A stretch of 64,000 bases of DNA from Methylomonas koyamae (GCF_006483455.1 NZ_PPPU01000013.1:124001-188000), one strand, 5' to 3'. Positions 34,270 through 43,127 are shown, counted from the first letter of the stretch. The notes: generated by a model from the sequence alone, not told the origin. Numbers and translations: made by a program.

Positions 34270-34821
34270 TTAGTCTCCGAAATACTTTCTAAGCCTATTG
34301 GCAATTAGCGATATTCTTTTTCCATAGGCGTATGCGCGTGCCAGTCGATCGGGCTCGTTGCCATAACCTGCATGATAACGACCTAATCCGAGAGTTTTAT
34401 CATGCGGTTCTGAGCGAATGGCTTCGGCAAGTATGTCGGCGCCGATCCGAAGGTTAACTTCTGGATCGAATAGGCTTTTTATATCGCTGACACGATAGCC
34501 GTTCCATTTAATATTTATCTGCATCAATCCGACATCAATCGATGTAATTCCTTTTTCGAGTTCACGTGCTAAGGCATTTAAAGCATCCCCACGGTTTCGC
34601 GGAAAAATAGCCGTTCCAGCAGCGTTGATGGCCAATGGCCATGGTGTTATGGTGTAATTCGCACTGTATTTCGATGACTCCATTAATGATACGGCATACA
34701 ATTCAAAGGGGTCTAGCCCTTTTTCTGCGGCAATTTTTCCCCAATTCGAGTTTATCAGTGCATTCGAGTAAGCATTAGCTGACAAAGAAACTAGGTACAA
34801 GATAAGTAACAATTTCCGCAT
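34270..34821 (-). CDS. Lytic transglycosylase (SLT, VirB1-like)
   Basis: A 183-residue exported enzyme: signal peptide to about A-N-A-Y-S, then the SLT fold with L-M-E48-S-S as catalytic Glu, S-I-D-V-G-L-M-Q-I-N-I-K-W-N-G and G-R-Y-H-A-G-Y-G-N. It opens peptidoglycan for the channel. With the SLT domain on TraG, the element has two such enzymes. It is the gene just upstream of the SetD-like gene, so the activators may be read from the parM promoter. Confidence 0.9.
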   Translation of the reverse strand: MRKLLLILYLVSLSANAYSNALINSNWGKIAAEKGLDPFELYAVSLMESSKYSANYTITPWPLAINAAGTAIFPRNRGDALNALARELEKGITSIDVGLMQINIKWNGYRVSDIKSLFDPEVNLRIGADILAEAIRSEPHDKTLGLGRYHAGYGNEPDRLARAYAYGKRISLIANRLRKYFGD

Positions 34822-34879
34822 ATGTTTGGCTTACTTATTAAGAAATCACAAAAATATAAAAATGCAATAGCAAAAGTTT

Positions 34880-35119
34880 TCAATCTTCGGAAGCTAAGCT
34901 CGATTTGAGTTTTGATAAGGTTGACTCAGACGCTAAATCACTAGCTGATATATAAGCAACGGCGGACGAGTTTTGTAATCCGAGTTGTGAGATGACAACA
35001 GCCATGGTTGCTAGCGTCCGCACTCGTTCCGCCCGATCTCGGGAGTTTATTCTTTCGATATCGGCGTAAAGCTCTGGGTTGGCATTCGGATTGATTGTCA
35101 CCAATACTTTCACCGTCAC
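34880..35119 (-). CDS. Small ParR-like partner of ParM
   Basis: Seventy-nine residues that begin M-T-V-K-V-L-V-T-I-N with a short strand, followed by helices with D-R-A-E-R-V-R-T-L-A. Its start overlaps the end of the ParM-like gene by four bases, the usual place for the DNA-binding adaptor of an actin-type partition pair. No ribbon-helix-helix signature is certain by eye, so the ParR role rests on position. Confidence 0.55.
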   Translation of the reverse strand: MTVKVLVTINPNANPELYADIERINSRDRAERVRTLATMAVVISQLGLQNSSAVAYISASDLASESTLSKLKSSLASED

Positions 35120-36084
35120 CCCCTCCCGAAATAGAAAAAGCCTAACGCGTTGGCAAGTGTTGGCTGCGATGGCGTAAAGATGGGGTTCAAGGGGAAAAAT
35201 TCTTTAGTTGCGTTCTGGTAAAGGGATGCGCCACCACCGCCCAGTAAGACGATATCAACAGAACCCTTCTCTCGGCGGAGAGATTGTTTCATGGCTTCTA
35301 ATGCGATCATCGAGATCGATTGTGCAGCCGCGGCCAAATAATCCTGGAGAATAATCTCTTGGCCCAGCAATAGCACATTACTGCTTCCGGATCTCAAAGC
35401 ATCCTCAATTTTTTCAGGGGTCAATTTGCCTCCATGGTCGTCGCAAATCAATTCACTTGTCTTGTCTAGCAACACTGACATAGCTTCTAAGCTGGTTCCG
35501 GACGACGCAGAAACAATTTCACCTTCGTTCAATAGCACCCAATCCACCGAAAAATAACCTGGGTCGATCACTAATACCCGGCCATCGCTTAAACGTCTGT
35601 CTTGCGTCGTAAATAGTTGTTCGACGAAGGCGCCGGTTGGCTGCGGAACGACGTGAACCTGTTCTACAGCGACTTGCCGTTTCGGGGTAATTTGGTGAAC
35701 ACCTTTGAGCTGATTGGCCAATGCTTGCCGCGCTGACCTGTCTTGCCATTGTGATACTGGGAGACCTGTAACCAAGACGTCGATAACAGAACGTTCGGAT
35801 GATAGTAAGGCGGCATAAAACAGCGCTTTATAAGAGGAGGTGTTTGTATAGTCCTGATGTAGAGCACGGTTCCAATTGCTCAGTTTGCTGACACTTATGC
35901 CAGCGCCCCACGCGACGCCGTCGAGCGTGACACGTAAAGTATCGCTCGCCCGATCGATTGCTTGGGGCAAGTGTTCAACGGGTGCAGCCCCGGCGGGAAA
36001 TAATTTTGTGGTTGGTGGTGCAAGTTGATCACCGAATGCGAGCTTAACGTTCGAATAACCAATATCTAAACCGAGTACAAACAT
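35116..36084 (-). CDS. parM: ParM-type actin-like ATPase for DNA segregation
   Basis: Actin-fold ATPase whose filaments push plasmid copies apart. Phosphate-1 motif V-L-G-L-D-I-G-Y-S-N-V-K at the start; phosphate-2 region V-L-V-I-D-P-G-Y-F-S-V-D-W; adenosine region V-L-L-G-G-G-G-A-S-L. The start at 36084 gives MFVLGLDIGY, preceded by AGGA; a Met 40 residues upstream reads through the intergenic region. ParM-like genes next to oriT and mobI also occur in SXT/R391 and stabilise the excised circle. Confidence 0.85.
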   Translation of the reverse strand: MFVLGLDIGYSNVKLAFGDQLAPPTTKLFPAGAAPVEHLPQAIDRASDTLRVTLDGVAWGAGISVSKLSNWNRALHQDYTNTSSYKALFYAALLSSERSVIDVLVTGLPVSQWQDRSARQALANQLKGVHQITPKRQVAVEQVHVVPQPTGAFVEQLFTTQDRRLSDGRVLVIDPGYFSVDWVLLNEGEIVSASSGTSLEAMSVLLDKTSELICDDHGGKLTPEKIEDALRSGSSNVLLLGQEIILQDYLAAAAQSISMIALEAMKQSLRREKGSVDIVLLGGGGASLYQNATKEFFPLNPIFTPSQPTLANALGFFYFGRG

Positions 36085-36231
36085 GAATATAGTCCTGATT
36101 ACGTAATGGAAAGGTCTGGCGACTGATGATAGACGCGCGTCGATCTTACCAAGATCGATCAAAGGAACCCGCTGGCTAAATGCATCTGAAATGCACTTTG
36201 CCAACGGGTTTAGATTTTCAAATACGCTAGC
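36085..36231. other. Candidate oriT region between parM and the MobI-like gene
   Basis: This divergent gap holds ATTACGTAAT (36098-36107), an 8-bp stem TCGATCTT/AAGATCGA with loop ACC (36140-36158), and the palindrome at 36166-36210. In SXT/R391, oriT lies between s003 and mobI, the same neighbourhood. No nick site can be assigned by eye. Confidence 0.45.
36166..36210 (+). promoter_or_regulatory. Conserved palindrome upstream of the MobI-like gene, copy 3
   Basis: AACCCGCTGGCTAAATGCAT at 36166-36185 faces ATGCACTTTGCCAACGGGTT at 36191-36210, the most symmetric of the three copies. The following TTTAGATTTTC matches the A/T-rich run after the other two. It stands 58 bases before the preferred start of the MobI-like gene and is also upstream of parM on the other strand. 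Confidence 0.65.
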
Positions 36232-36267
36232 ATGGCAGTTTTCAACTCAGGCAAGGAAGGTGAGGCC

Positions 36268-37239
36268 ATGGTCGAGACGGGATCCTGTAACTTGACCGGG
36301 ACGGTTGCATACCATCATTATAAAACTCCGCCCGAAGTATGCGCGTGGATATTCAAGCAGCTTGACCAGTTGCGTGAACAGGCCAGTTTAATCATCGAAC
36401 AATATACGGACAACTATTCTGGTTTGGTTAGAACAATTGTGGGCGTCGATCGTTATCCATTGGGTATTAAGCTAGAGCCAATGACAAACGATAGATTCGC
36501 TGTTACATGGGGTATCGGTAAGTGGGAACAAAACAAATTCGTTCAAACGAGAAAATTCAATCTACAAAGTAATCGATTTCGTATTTATTATATAGATGAT
36601 TATTTGGTCGAAGCACCCATAGAGTTAAAGAGCTTGGCGAATGAGACGGAAAATAAAATCGAGCGCATCAGAAAGCTGCAGCATTATTTGCTAAAAATTA
36701 TTGCTCATATTGTTAGATATGAGTCAACCTCTTCTTATGGTAATGATGATATAACCCAGTCGATCTTAAAAGAGAGGGGGCAAGGTTCTGAAAATATATG
36801 CATGCCATTGAATCAAAGTGACAGGCAATCATGTAATGAAGTTAATAAATGGATTATCAATCAGAGAGCAATTCTTCATAAAGAGGCAGAATATTACGTG
36901 ACTTATTATTGGAGCAACAATCGAAAGAGCGTCGCCTTAGAATATCCGTCAATTTCGCTTGGACTTAGGATAAAAAACAATCGCAGCAACTCGATTAGCA
37001 TAGAGTGGTTTGAGGCCAAATTTGTTGGAAAAAGGGTATTTGAAAAAAAACGTTTCAAAAAGCCGAGAAACATTAATACTTATACAATTTTAGAAAAAAT
37101 AATTATGTCTGAGCCGGAATGGTTTGCACAACTTGTTCGGGACACAGAAGAAGAACTGGTTCGAATCAGGAAAATGATTTGTATTCTATCCGGCATAAAA
37201 GAAACATTATTGAATTACCAAAATATTGACTGCTCGTAA
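36268..37239 (+). CDS. MobI-like conjugation protein with an internal duplication
   Basis: A 323-residue protein beginning M-V-E-T-G-S-C-N. Two related modules are visible: one near residues 65-115 (G-I-K-L-E-P then V-T-W-G-I-G-K-W then R-K-F) and one near 230-275 (G-L-R-I-K-N then I-E-W-F-E-A-K-F then K-K-R-F). That W/F-rich module and the position next to parM resemble MobI of SXT and IncA/C plasmids, a protein needed for DNA processing at oriT, although it is longer. The ATG at 36268 has GGAAGGTGAGG before it; ATG 36232 would leave only 21 bases after the palindrome. The IS256-type element begins seven bases after its stop. Confidence 0.5.
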   Translation: MVETGSCNLTGTVAYHHYKTPPEVCAWIFKQLDQLREQASLIIEQYTDNYSGLVRTIVGVDRYPLGIKLEPMTNDRFAVTWGIGKWEQNKFVQTRKFNLQSNRFRIYYIDDYLVEAPIELKSLANETENKIERIRKLQHYLLKIIAHIVRYESTSSYGNDDITQSILKERGQGSENICMPLNQSDRQSCNEVNKWIINQRAILHKEAEYYVTYYWSNNRKSVALEYPSISLGLRIKNNRSNSISIEWFEAKFVGKRVFEKKRFKKPRNINTYTILEKIIMSEPEWFAQLVRDTEEELVRIRKMICILSGIKETLLNYQNIDCS

Positions 37240-37245
37240 GCGATA

Positions 37246-38573
37246 GAGGGTGTAAGAATTTTTGTGTAAACGGCCATTAGGCAGGAAACTGCCAGTCCTT
37301 AAAGGAGAAAAAATGACCGTAGCAAAAACCATCCCGACTGAACTGCTCGATAGCTTGCTATCAGGCTATCAAAAACCTGAAGACCTGATAGGCGAAAACG
37401 GCCTGCTGAAGCAATTAACCAAAGCTTTGGTTGAGCGCGCATTGGAAGCCGAACTGACCGAACATCTGGGTCACGCCAAGCATGAGCCCGTCACTAATCC
37501 CAGCGGCAATGCACGTAATGGCAAGAGTCGGAAAAACCTCAAAGGCGACTTCGGTGAATTGCCGATCGAGATTCCGCGAGACCGGCATGGCAGCTTCGAG
37601 CCGCAAATCGTCGCCAAACATCAAACGCGCTGGACAGGCTTCGACGACAAGATCATCTCGCTCTATGCCCGTGGCCTGACGGTGCGGGAAATCCAGAGTC
37701 ATCTGGAAGAGCTATATGGTGCCGAGGTATCGGCTTCCTTGATTTCATCGGTGACCGATGCGGTAGCGGATGAAGTCAAGGCCTGGCAATCCCGCCCGCT
37801 GGAACCGATTTATCCCATCGTCTATCTCGACTGCATCCACGTCAAAGTCCGTGATACCGGCGCCGTGAGGGTCAAAGCTGTCTATCTGGCGATTGGCATT
37901 AACCTGAATGGCGAGAAGGAAGTCCTGGGGCTATGGATCGCCCAAACCGAAGGTGCCAAGTTCTGGTTGCAGGTGGTCACGGAACTCAAGAATCGCGGCG
38001 TGCAGGATATTTTCATCGCCTGCGTCGACGGACTGAAAGGGTTTCCCGAAGCTATCGAAACTGTTTATCCGCAAGCCGCCGTCCAGCTTTGCATCGTTCA
38101 TCTGGTACGCAACAGCCTGAACTACGTCGGTTGGAAAATGCGCAAACAGATTGCTGCTGACCTCAAGCGCATTTATCAATCGGCCACCGTTTCAGAAGCC
38201 GAGCAACAACTGGCCGAGTTCGAAGCGCAATGGAATGGCGATTATCCTTCGATTGCCCAGATATGGCGGCGCAACTGGAGTCGCGTCATTCCATTCTTCG
38301 AATATCCGCCGGAGATACGCCGCATCATCTACACCACCAATGCCATCGAGTCAGTGAACATGAGTCTACGGAAAATCACCAAGAATCGTGGTTCGTTTCC
38401 CAGCGATGAGGCATTATCGAAACTGTTCTATCTGGCTCTGATGAATATCAGTAAAAAATGGACTATGCCCTTGCATGACTGGAAAGCGGCTTTAAATCGG
38501 TTTAGCATTCAGTTTGAAGACCGGATGCTGCCCCGTTAATTAACCCCGTTTACACAAAATTCAGGACACCCTC
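37246..38573 (+). mobile_element. IS256-family insertion sequence
   Basis: Ends share GAGGGTGT and AATTTTTGTGTAAACGG (left, from 37246) against GAGGGTGT and AATTTTGTGTAAACGG (right, read inward from 38573). It encodes one complete transposase. The eight or nine bases flanking each end do not match, so no target duplication remains. Confidence 0.9.
37313..38539 (+). CDS. IS256-family transposase
   Basis: Mutator-type DDE transposase of 408 residues. Marks are the opening L-L-S-G-Y-Q-K-P-E-D-L, A-E-L-T-E-H-L-G-H, R-N-G-K-S-R-K, I-Y-P-I-V-Y-L-D-C-I-H-V-K with the first Asp, I-A-C-V-D-G-L-K-G-F with the second, and T-T-N-A-I-E-S-V-N with the final Glu. An AAAGGAG site precedes the ATG. It looks intact. 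Confidence 0.96.
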   Translation: MTVAKTIPTELLDSLLSGYQKPEDLIGENGLLKQLTKALVERALEAELTEHLGHAKHEPVTNPSGNARNGKSRKNLKGDFGELPIEIPRDRHGSFEPQIVAKHQTRWTGFDDKIISLYARGLTVREIQSHLEELYGAEVSASLISSVTDAVADEVKAWQSRPLEPIYPIVYLDCIHVKVRDTGAVRVKAVYLAIGINLNGEKEVLGLWIAQTEGAKFWLQVVTELKNRGVQDIFIACVDGLKGFPEAIETVYPQAAVQLCIVHLVRNSLNYVGWKMRKQIAADLKRIYQSATVSEAEQQLAEFEAQWNGDYPSIAQIWRRNWSRVIPFFEYPPEIRRIIYTTNAIESVNMSLRKITKNRGSFPSDEALSKLFYLALMNISKKWTMPLHDWKAALNRFSIQFEDRMLPR

Positions 38574-38608
38574 TCTCCAAACTTTCCACACACATTTTAC
38601 CTCTTTCA

Positions 38609-38923
38609 TCAGACGAAGCTTGTCGGCAAAATCGGTTCAATCCCATCAAACTCTGCTTCTGGATGATGTTTCGTTATCGATTGCTTGATGCTTTCTATCC
38701 TGGTTTTAGGAACATCCACCAATATTAGAAACTGGCCTTGTTCAATAGCCATCTCGAATTGTTTTAATTTTGAATTACCTGTACTCATTCCAGACAAACC
38801 ACCGGCCAACGACCCGATGGTGGCACCAGCCATAATGAGCCCTAGAATTGCACCGCCCGCAATGACAAAACCGGCAAAACGCAAACCGATCAGTCCTGCC
38901 ACTAAGCCGGTCGTACCACCTAA
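38609..38923 (-). pseudogene. Truncated DUF1269-like membrane protein
   Basis: The remaining C-terminal part has a Gly/Ala-rich membrane region (G-F-V-I-A-G-G-A-I-L-G) and ends with I-L-V-D-V-P-K-T-R-I and K-H-H-P-E-A-E-F-D-G, the usual end of DUF1269-type proteins. The frame runs to the left end of the IS5-family element with no start; across the repaired target site the frame does not continue into a matching 5' half. It is a remnant already cut before the element landed. Confidence 0.65.
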
Positions 38924-40279
38924 CAGGCTGGTGAAAAACTCCCAAAGCCAAGCAATTCAAGACCGATAACGGCTGGTACCGGTTAAAATAGGCTACCTAA
39001 ATTTGGAGATGCCCCAATGCGCGGACACGATGCCATCCAACACAGCTGGTTCAGCTATGTCAGCCTGGAAGACCGCATACCCAAACAGCATCCGTTGCGT
39101 CGCTTACGGCTATTGGTCGATGGCGTCTTAGCCTCGATGGACTCGGTTTTCGCCGAACGTTACTCGCATACCGGTCGCCCGTCGATTGCCCCTGAGAAAC
39201 TCTTGCGGGCCTTGCTGTTGCAAGTGCTCTATACCGTTCGCAGTGAGCGACAGTTGATGGAACAACTGGACTACAACCTGCTGTTTCGCTGGTTTGTGGG
39301 GCTGGGTATTGATGACGCCGTTTGGGAGCGCAGCGTCTTTAGCGCCAACCGCGAGCGCCTATTGTCCGAATCCCTCAGCCGCGAATTTTTCACCCGAGTG
39401 CTGGCCATAGCCGAATGGCAAAACCTGGTGTCCGACGAACACTTCAGTGTCGATGGCAGCCTGATCGAAGCCTGGGCCTCGCACAAAAGCTTCGTAAAAA
39501 AAGACGGTAGCGGTCCGGATAAGCCCGCCGGCCGCAATCCCGAGGTCGACTTCAGCGGCGAAAAGCGCAGCAACGCCACCCACCAAAGCACGACAGACCC
39601 GGAAGCGCGGCTCTACAAGAAAGGTGAATACACCGAAGCCAAACTGCGCTACATCACGCATGCCTTGTCCGAGAACCGCAATGGCCTGATTGTCGATGTC
39701 GAAACCACCCAAGCCACCGGCACCGCCGAAATCGAAGCCGCCCAAAAAATGATCAAACGCCGCGTGCCCAAAGGCGGCAGCGTCGGTGCCGACAAAGGCT
39801 ACGACCAACCGGCGTTCGTCAACCAACTCAATGCGCAAGACATCAAAGCCCATGTGGCCCGTAAAAAGACCGGCAGTGCCGTCGATGGCCGCACCGCTCG
39901 CGGCAAAGGCTATGCCCAAAGCCTCAAGCGCCGCAAAATCGTCGAAGAAGCCTTCGGCTGGATCAAGACTGTCGGTGGCCTGCGCAAAACCCGCCACATT
40001 GGTTTAGCCAAAGTGGCAGGCCAAGCCTTATTTTGCTTTGCCGCGTACAACCTGACACGGCTGCTGAACTTACTGGTATTCACGCCGAAACCGGCGTGGG
40101 CTACGCCCACCTAGGGCGAAGTGCGCCTGAAGGCCGTTCAAGGACGGCGTCAGGTGGATAAAAAGTCCTTGAAACGCCGGTAAATCCGTAGAAACTTGGC
40201 TTCATGGTCAATTTCAACGCAAAAAAAATCACGGCAACCCTGGGTAAGGGGAAATATTCGTGAGTTTTTCACCAGCCTG
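38924..40279 (+). mobile_element. IS5-family insertion sequence with CTAA target duplication
   Basis: Perfect 18-bp inverted ends CAGGCTGGTGAAAAACTC and a direct CTAA at 38920-38923 and 40280-40283, the YTAR target of the IS5 group. It carries one intact transposase. A non-coding relative is at 33350-33478. Confidence 0.95.
39017..40114 (+). CDS. IS5-family transposase
   Basis: DDE transposase of 365 residues. The N-terminal DUF772 part has L-E-D-R-I-P-K-Q-H-P-L-R and Y-S-H-T-G-R-P-S-I-A-P-E; the catalytic part has F-S-V-D-G-S-L-I-E-A-W, S-V-G-A-D-K-G-Y-D, and R-K-I-V-E-E-A-F-G-W-I-K with the final Glu. The frame is whole, so it should be active and able to act on the MITE ends. Confidence 0.96.
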   Translation: MRGHDAIQHSWFSYVSLEDRIPKQHPLRRLRLLVDGVLASMDSVFAERYSHTGRPSIAPEKLLRALLLQVLYTVRSERQLMEQLDYNLLFRWFVGLGIDDAVWERSVFSANRERLLSESLSREFFTRVLAIAEWQNLVSDEHFSVDGSLIEAWASHKSFVKKDGSGPDKPAGRNPEVDFSGEKRSNATHQSTTDPEARLYKKGEYTEAKLRYITHALSENRNGLIVDVETTQATGTAEIEAAQKMIKRRVPKGGSVGADKGYDQPAFVNQLNAQDIKAHVARKKTGSAVDGRTARGKGYAQSLKRRKIVEEAFGWIKTVGGLRKTRHIGLAKVAGQALFCFAAYNLTRLLNLLVFTPKPAWATPT

Positions 40280-42577
40280 CTAATGCACTGCAGGCAAAAA
40301 AAACTTGCTGGTATCGGGTTTAATTCCGATCCATATAGTTCTGCCGTTGGAGCGCCGCCGGTCAAAACCCCGTTCAGATAGTCTTCGACCAAAGGTTTTA
40401 GCATTGCTTGCATTCAAACCATTCGACGCGCACCAGGATTTGTAACTTTCAAACAGCTCGTTTCCTGCTGTTTCCGTAGGCGATCCGCATGAGCATCGTT
40501 CTTCAATCCATTGGCCGATAATATCCTGCTCGTCTCGATAGTCGGCGGTTGCCATGCGTATTGTTTCCGGTGTGTCCTTAAGGCCTTGTGCGTCCCATTT
40601 CAAACAGCCTTCAACCATCCACGCGAGAATGTGAGGCGCCTCGGCTCTAAGTTTTTCAGATAACTCCGGGTCGCGCTCGGATTCCTTAAACGTGCGCAGG
40701 AAAGGAATCAATCGGATACGCCGCCATAAGCCGTAATCCGTTCCGCGAATGACTGGCTTATGGTTTCCCAGCATCATCAATTTAAATTGCGGAGTAAATT
40801 GAATCGGCGCCGAATAAAGTTTTCGAGCGGTCATGGTGTCGCCGCCAACCAAACTTTTAACCAACGACTCCGCTAAGCGGGCTCCGTCCTCGGTTTCAGC
40901 ACTGAGCGCCAGCCGAGCGCCAATCAGATCGGCAATTTCAGGTGTTGCGGAGCCGGCTTGCCTTTTTGTTTCGGTCAAAGACTCCGGAGCAATGGCGCGA
41001 GCATAGTCGCCCAAAATATAGCGAATGGTATCGGCGAAAACGCTTTTACCATTGGCGCCCAGCCCGAAACAGAACACAAAAAATTGTTCCTTGGTCGAAC
41101 CGGTTAGCAGATAGCCACACCAGCGCTGCAGCCAATCAATCAACTCCGCATCATTTCCGAAAATTTGATTTAGAAATGTTATCCAGCGGTTCGCCTTATC
41201 TGAAACACCCATCTCCGGCACGTTTAGTGCTTTCGTTATCGCGTCCTTTTGCATCGTCGGCCTAACCATGCCTGTTTTCAGGTCGATTAACTGCCTGCCG
41301 TTATCCATCCCGGCAAGAAATGGATTGGCGTCTATCTGCGCCGTCGATATGCGCAAATGCTCAACGTCCTTCAATAAGGATACACACGCAACTATCGTCC
41401 GGGCTTTTTGCGATTCCCGTGCCCACTTTGCAAACACATCGCATCCGTGCAAGTGTTTGCGGCCTTCGCTGTAAATCTGTCCTGACAATCGAGCGGCCAC
41501 TGATCGAACGCCGGCTTCATCGATATCCCAGGTCCATGCGCCATCGAGCCAATGCAACCATGCCTTTGCATCATGCACATAAAGAAGTCGATCCCCATAA
41601 GCATCGGCCAAGCGCCAAGCGTTGCCCACCTCGGTCAAAGGGTGCGTGTTCTCGGTACCGTCTCGAACGTCTAGGCCGATTTGATAATTTTGCAAACCTG
41701 TATGAGGATTAAACAGGTTGGACAAATCAACCGGCTTTCGCGCTTTCGGATTTTCCCAGCCGTTGCGCTGCGCTTTGGCGAATATAGCCTGAAACCCGGT
41801 CCGCTCGGCGCTGAACGTTTCCCACCGCCACAGGTCGCTGCCTGGATCGTGTTTGTCCGACCGCGCCGACCATTCCGACCACAGCCGAAACCCGTCCTCG
41901 CCGAGTTGCGATAGCGCCTGGCCAACGGCGATCCATTCGTGATAATCGTCGGCCGGAATGAACCGTAACGCCGACTCGATTTCAGATAGGTCCGCAACAG
42001 CATCCGCGTCGTGCATCCTGGTCGGCGCCGCAGCGGGAAATATCGGCGCGATATTGCACAAGTCTACCGGCGTGCCGTCTATAACGTGCGTTTCATACGG
42101 CGCACCGAGAACGCGCCCGATGTAGAACGTCTGGCTGAGGGTGAACGACTCACGTGCCAGAACGCCACCCAGCGCACCGTTGAGCCGTCCGACGAACTCT
42201 CGCCGCTCGTGCGGTGCGTAATCGCGGCTCAACGGCGCCATAACGCGCCAACGTGGCGCATTCGGCGTGTGGCTTGGGCTGGTGTAGATTACCGATCGAA
42301 TGCCGGCCAGCTGTAGCAACGCCGCGGCCGTTTCTGGTGAGAGTTCGCCTGCATCGTAATCCGCCTCAATGCCGGCCACCGACAATACGTTACCGTCATG
42401 CCGCAACGATCCGCGCGGCGTACGTTGTTCGCCAAACGTCGCGAGTTTTATAAGCTGGCAGTCGGTTTTGCTGGGGTATGTCGGCGGATTTTGGCAGCGA
42501 TCGACCAAATCCAGCCAGGTGATATTTTCGGCTTTTGCTTCTGTGGCGCGCACAGTGGGGAACGTCGTTACTATCAT
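40280..42577 (-). CDS. P4-type phage/plasmid primase-helicase
   Basis: A 765-residue replication protein. The N-terminal third is primase-like; residues about 210-285 match PriCT_2 (F-I-P-A-D-D-Y-H-E-W), and the C-terminal half is a D5/SF3 helicase with G-L-G-A-N-G-K511-S as Walker A and L-M-M-L-G-N-H-K-P as motif C. The last residues end within the target duplication of the IS5-family element, so the tail may be shortened by a few residues. Its start overlaps the upstream gene (ATGA). It would replicate the excised integration module. Confidence 0.92.
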   Translation of the reverse strand: MIVTTFPTVRATEAKAENITWLDLVDRCQNPPTYPSKTDCQLIKLATFGEQRTPRGSLRHDGNVLSVAGIEADYDAGELSPETAAALLQLAGIRSVIYTSPSHTPNAPRWRVMAPLSRDYAPHERREFVGRLNGALGGVLARESFTLSQTFYIGRVLGAPYETHVIDGTPVDLCNIAPIFPAAAPTRMHDADAVADLSEIESALRFIPADDYHEWIAVGQALSQLGEDGFRLWSEWSARSDKHDPGSDLWRWETFSAERTGFQAIFAKAQRNGWENPKARKPVDLSNLFNPHTGLQNYQIGLDVRDGTENTHPLTEVGNAWRLADAYGDRLLYVHDAKAWLHWLDGAWTWDIDEAGVRSVAARLSGQIYSEGRKHLHGCDVFAKWARESQKARTIVACVSLLKDVEHLRISTAQIDANPFLAGMDNGRQLIDLKTGMVRPTMQKDAITKALNVPEMGVSDKANRWITFLNQIFGNDAELIDWLQRWCGYLLTGSTKEQFFVFCFGLGANGKSVFADTIRYILGDYARAIAPESLTETKRQAGSATPEIADLIGARLALSAETEDGARLAESLVKSLVGGDTMTARKLYSAPIQFTPQFKLMMLGNHKPVIRGTDYGLWRRIRLIPFLRTFKESERDPELSEKLRAEAPHILAWMVEGCLKWDAQGLKDTPETIRMATADYRDEQDIIGQWIEERCSCGSPTETAGNELFESYKSWCASNGLNASNAKTFGRRLSERGFDRRRSNGRTIWIGIKPDTSKFFLPAVH

Positions 42578-42909
42578 CGTTTTCCCTCAAACTGCCGAAC
42601 CGAAACAATAAAGCCGTTCAAGCGTTCGCCGAATTGTATTTTCAGCTCGGATAAATTCGCCGGCTCGAAGTAGTATTGGGCATAGCTTGCGATCCGACCG
42701 GTTTTAGAGTCGCCGGCCGGCGCGGTAATTTCCTCGGTTTCAATCGGCCACTTATGCCGATTGCGTAGCGATTCGATGAATACCGCTAGCCGATAACTTC
42801 CAGTTTCGGATTGAAATGCGTTGTGAACGATGCACCTGCCGTCTAGCAGGGATAAAGGAGCGCGTGCTGTCAGTGTGTTGACCTTGGGAAATGTTGGCGG
42901 CGTTTTCAT
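42574..42909 (-). CDS. Small island-encoded protein, unknown
   Basis: A 111-residue protein opening M-K-T-P-P-T-F-P-K-V and with a core of S-Y-R-L-A-V-F-I-E-S-L-R-N-R-H-K-W-P-I-E, which looks like a winged or helix-turn-helix region; the second half has Y-A-Q-Y-Y-F. Small genes of this kind often sit between the regulator and the primase in integrative islands. Its stop overlaps the primase start. ATG at 42909 is preferred over an upstream Met inside the preceding gene. Confidence 0.6.
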   Translation of the reverse strand: MKTPPTFPKVNTLTARAPLSLLDGRCIVHNAFQSETGSYRLAVFIESLRNRHKWPIETEEITAPAGDSKTGRIASYAQYYFEPANLSELKIQFGERLNGFIVSVRQFEGKR

Positions 42910-42911
42910 TT

Positions 42912-43127
42912 TCAGCCGCCTTGGTTTTGCCGGTCGACGCAAGCAAAAAACTCGGTCTCGTCAATCAAAACCCGACGGCCAACCCGCTTAAACGCGCTCG
43001 CAAAGCCGTTAGTTTTTTCGTTGAAGATTAAATGCCTCAATCCGCCCTGAGGCGGCCATGAATGGTGTTTATTCCATTCGGGGACCGGAATTAAACGGCT
43101 TGCGGTTTGTGCTGCTTTAGCGGTCAT
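42912..43127 (-). CDS. AlpA/excisionase-like DNA-binding protein
   Basis: Seventy-one residues with R-L-I-P-V-P-E-W-N-K-H, then G-L-R-H-L-I-F, and the C-terminal G-R-R-V-L-I-D-E-T-E-F-F pattern of MerR-like small excisionases and AlpA regulators. In P4-like islands such proteins switch on excision. It is just upstream of the small unknown gene and the primase, in one unit. Confidence 0.65.
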   Translation of the reverse strand: MTAKAAQTASRLIPVPEWNKHHSWPPQGGLRHLIFNEKTNGFASAFKRVGRRVLIDETEFFACVDRQNQGG

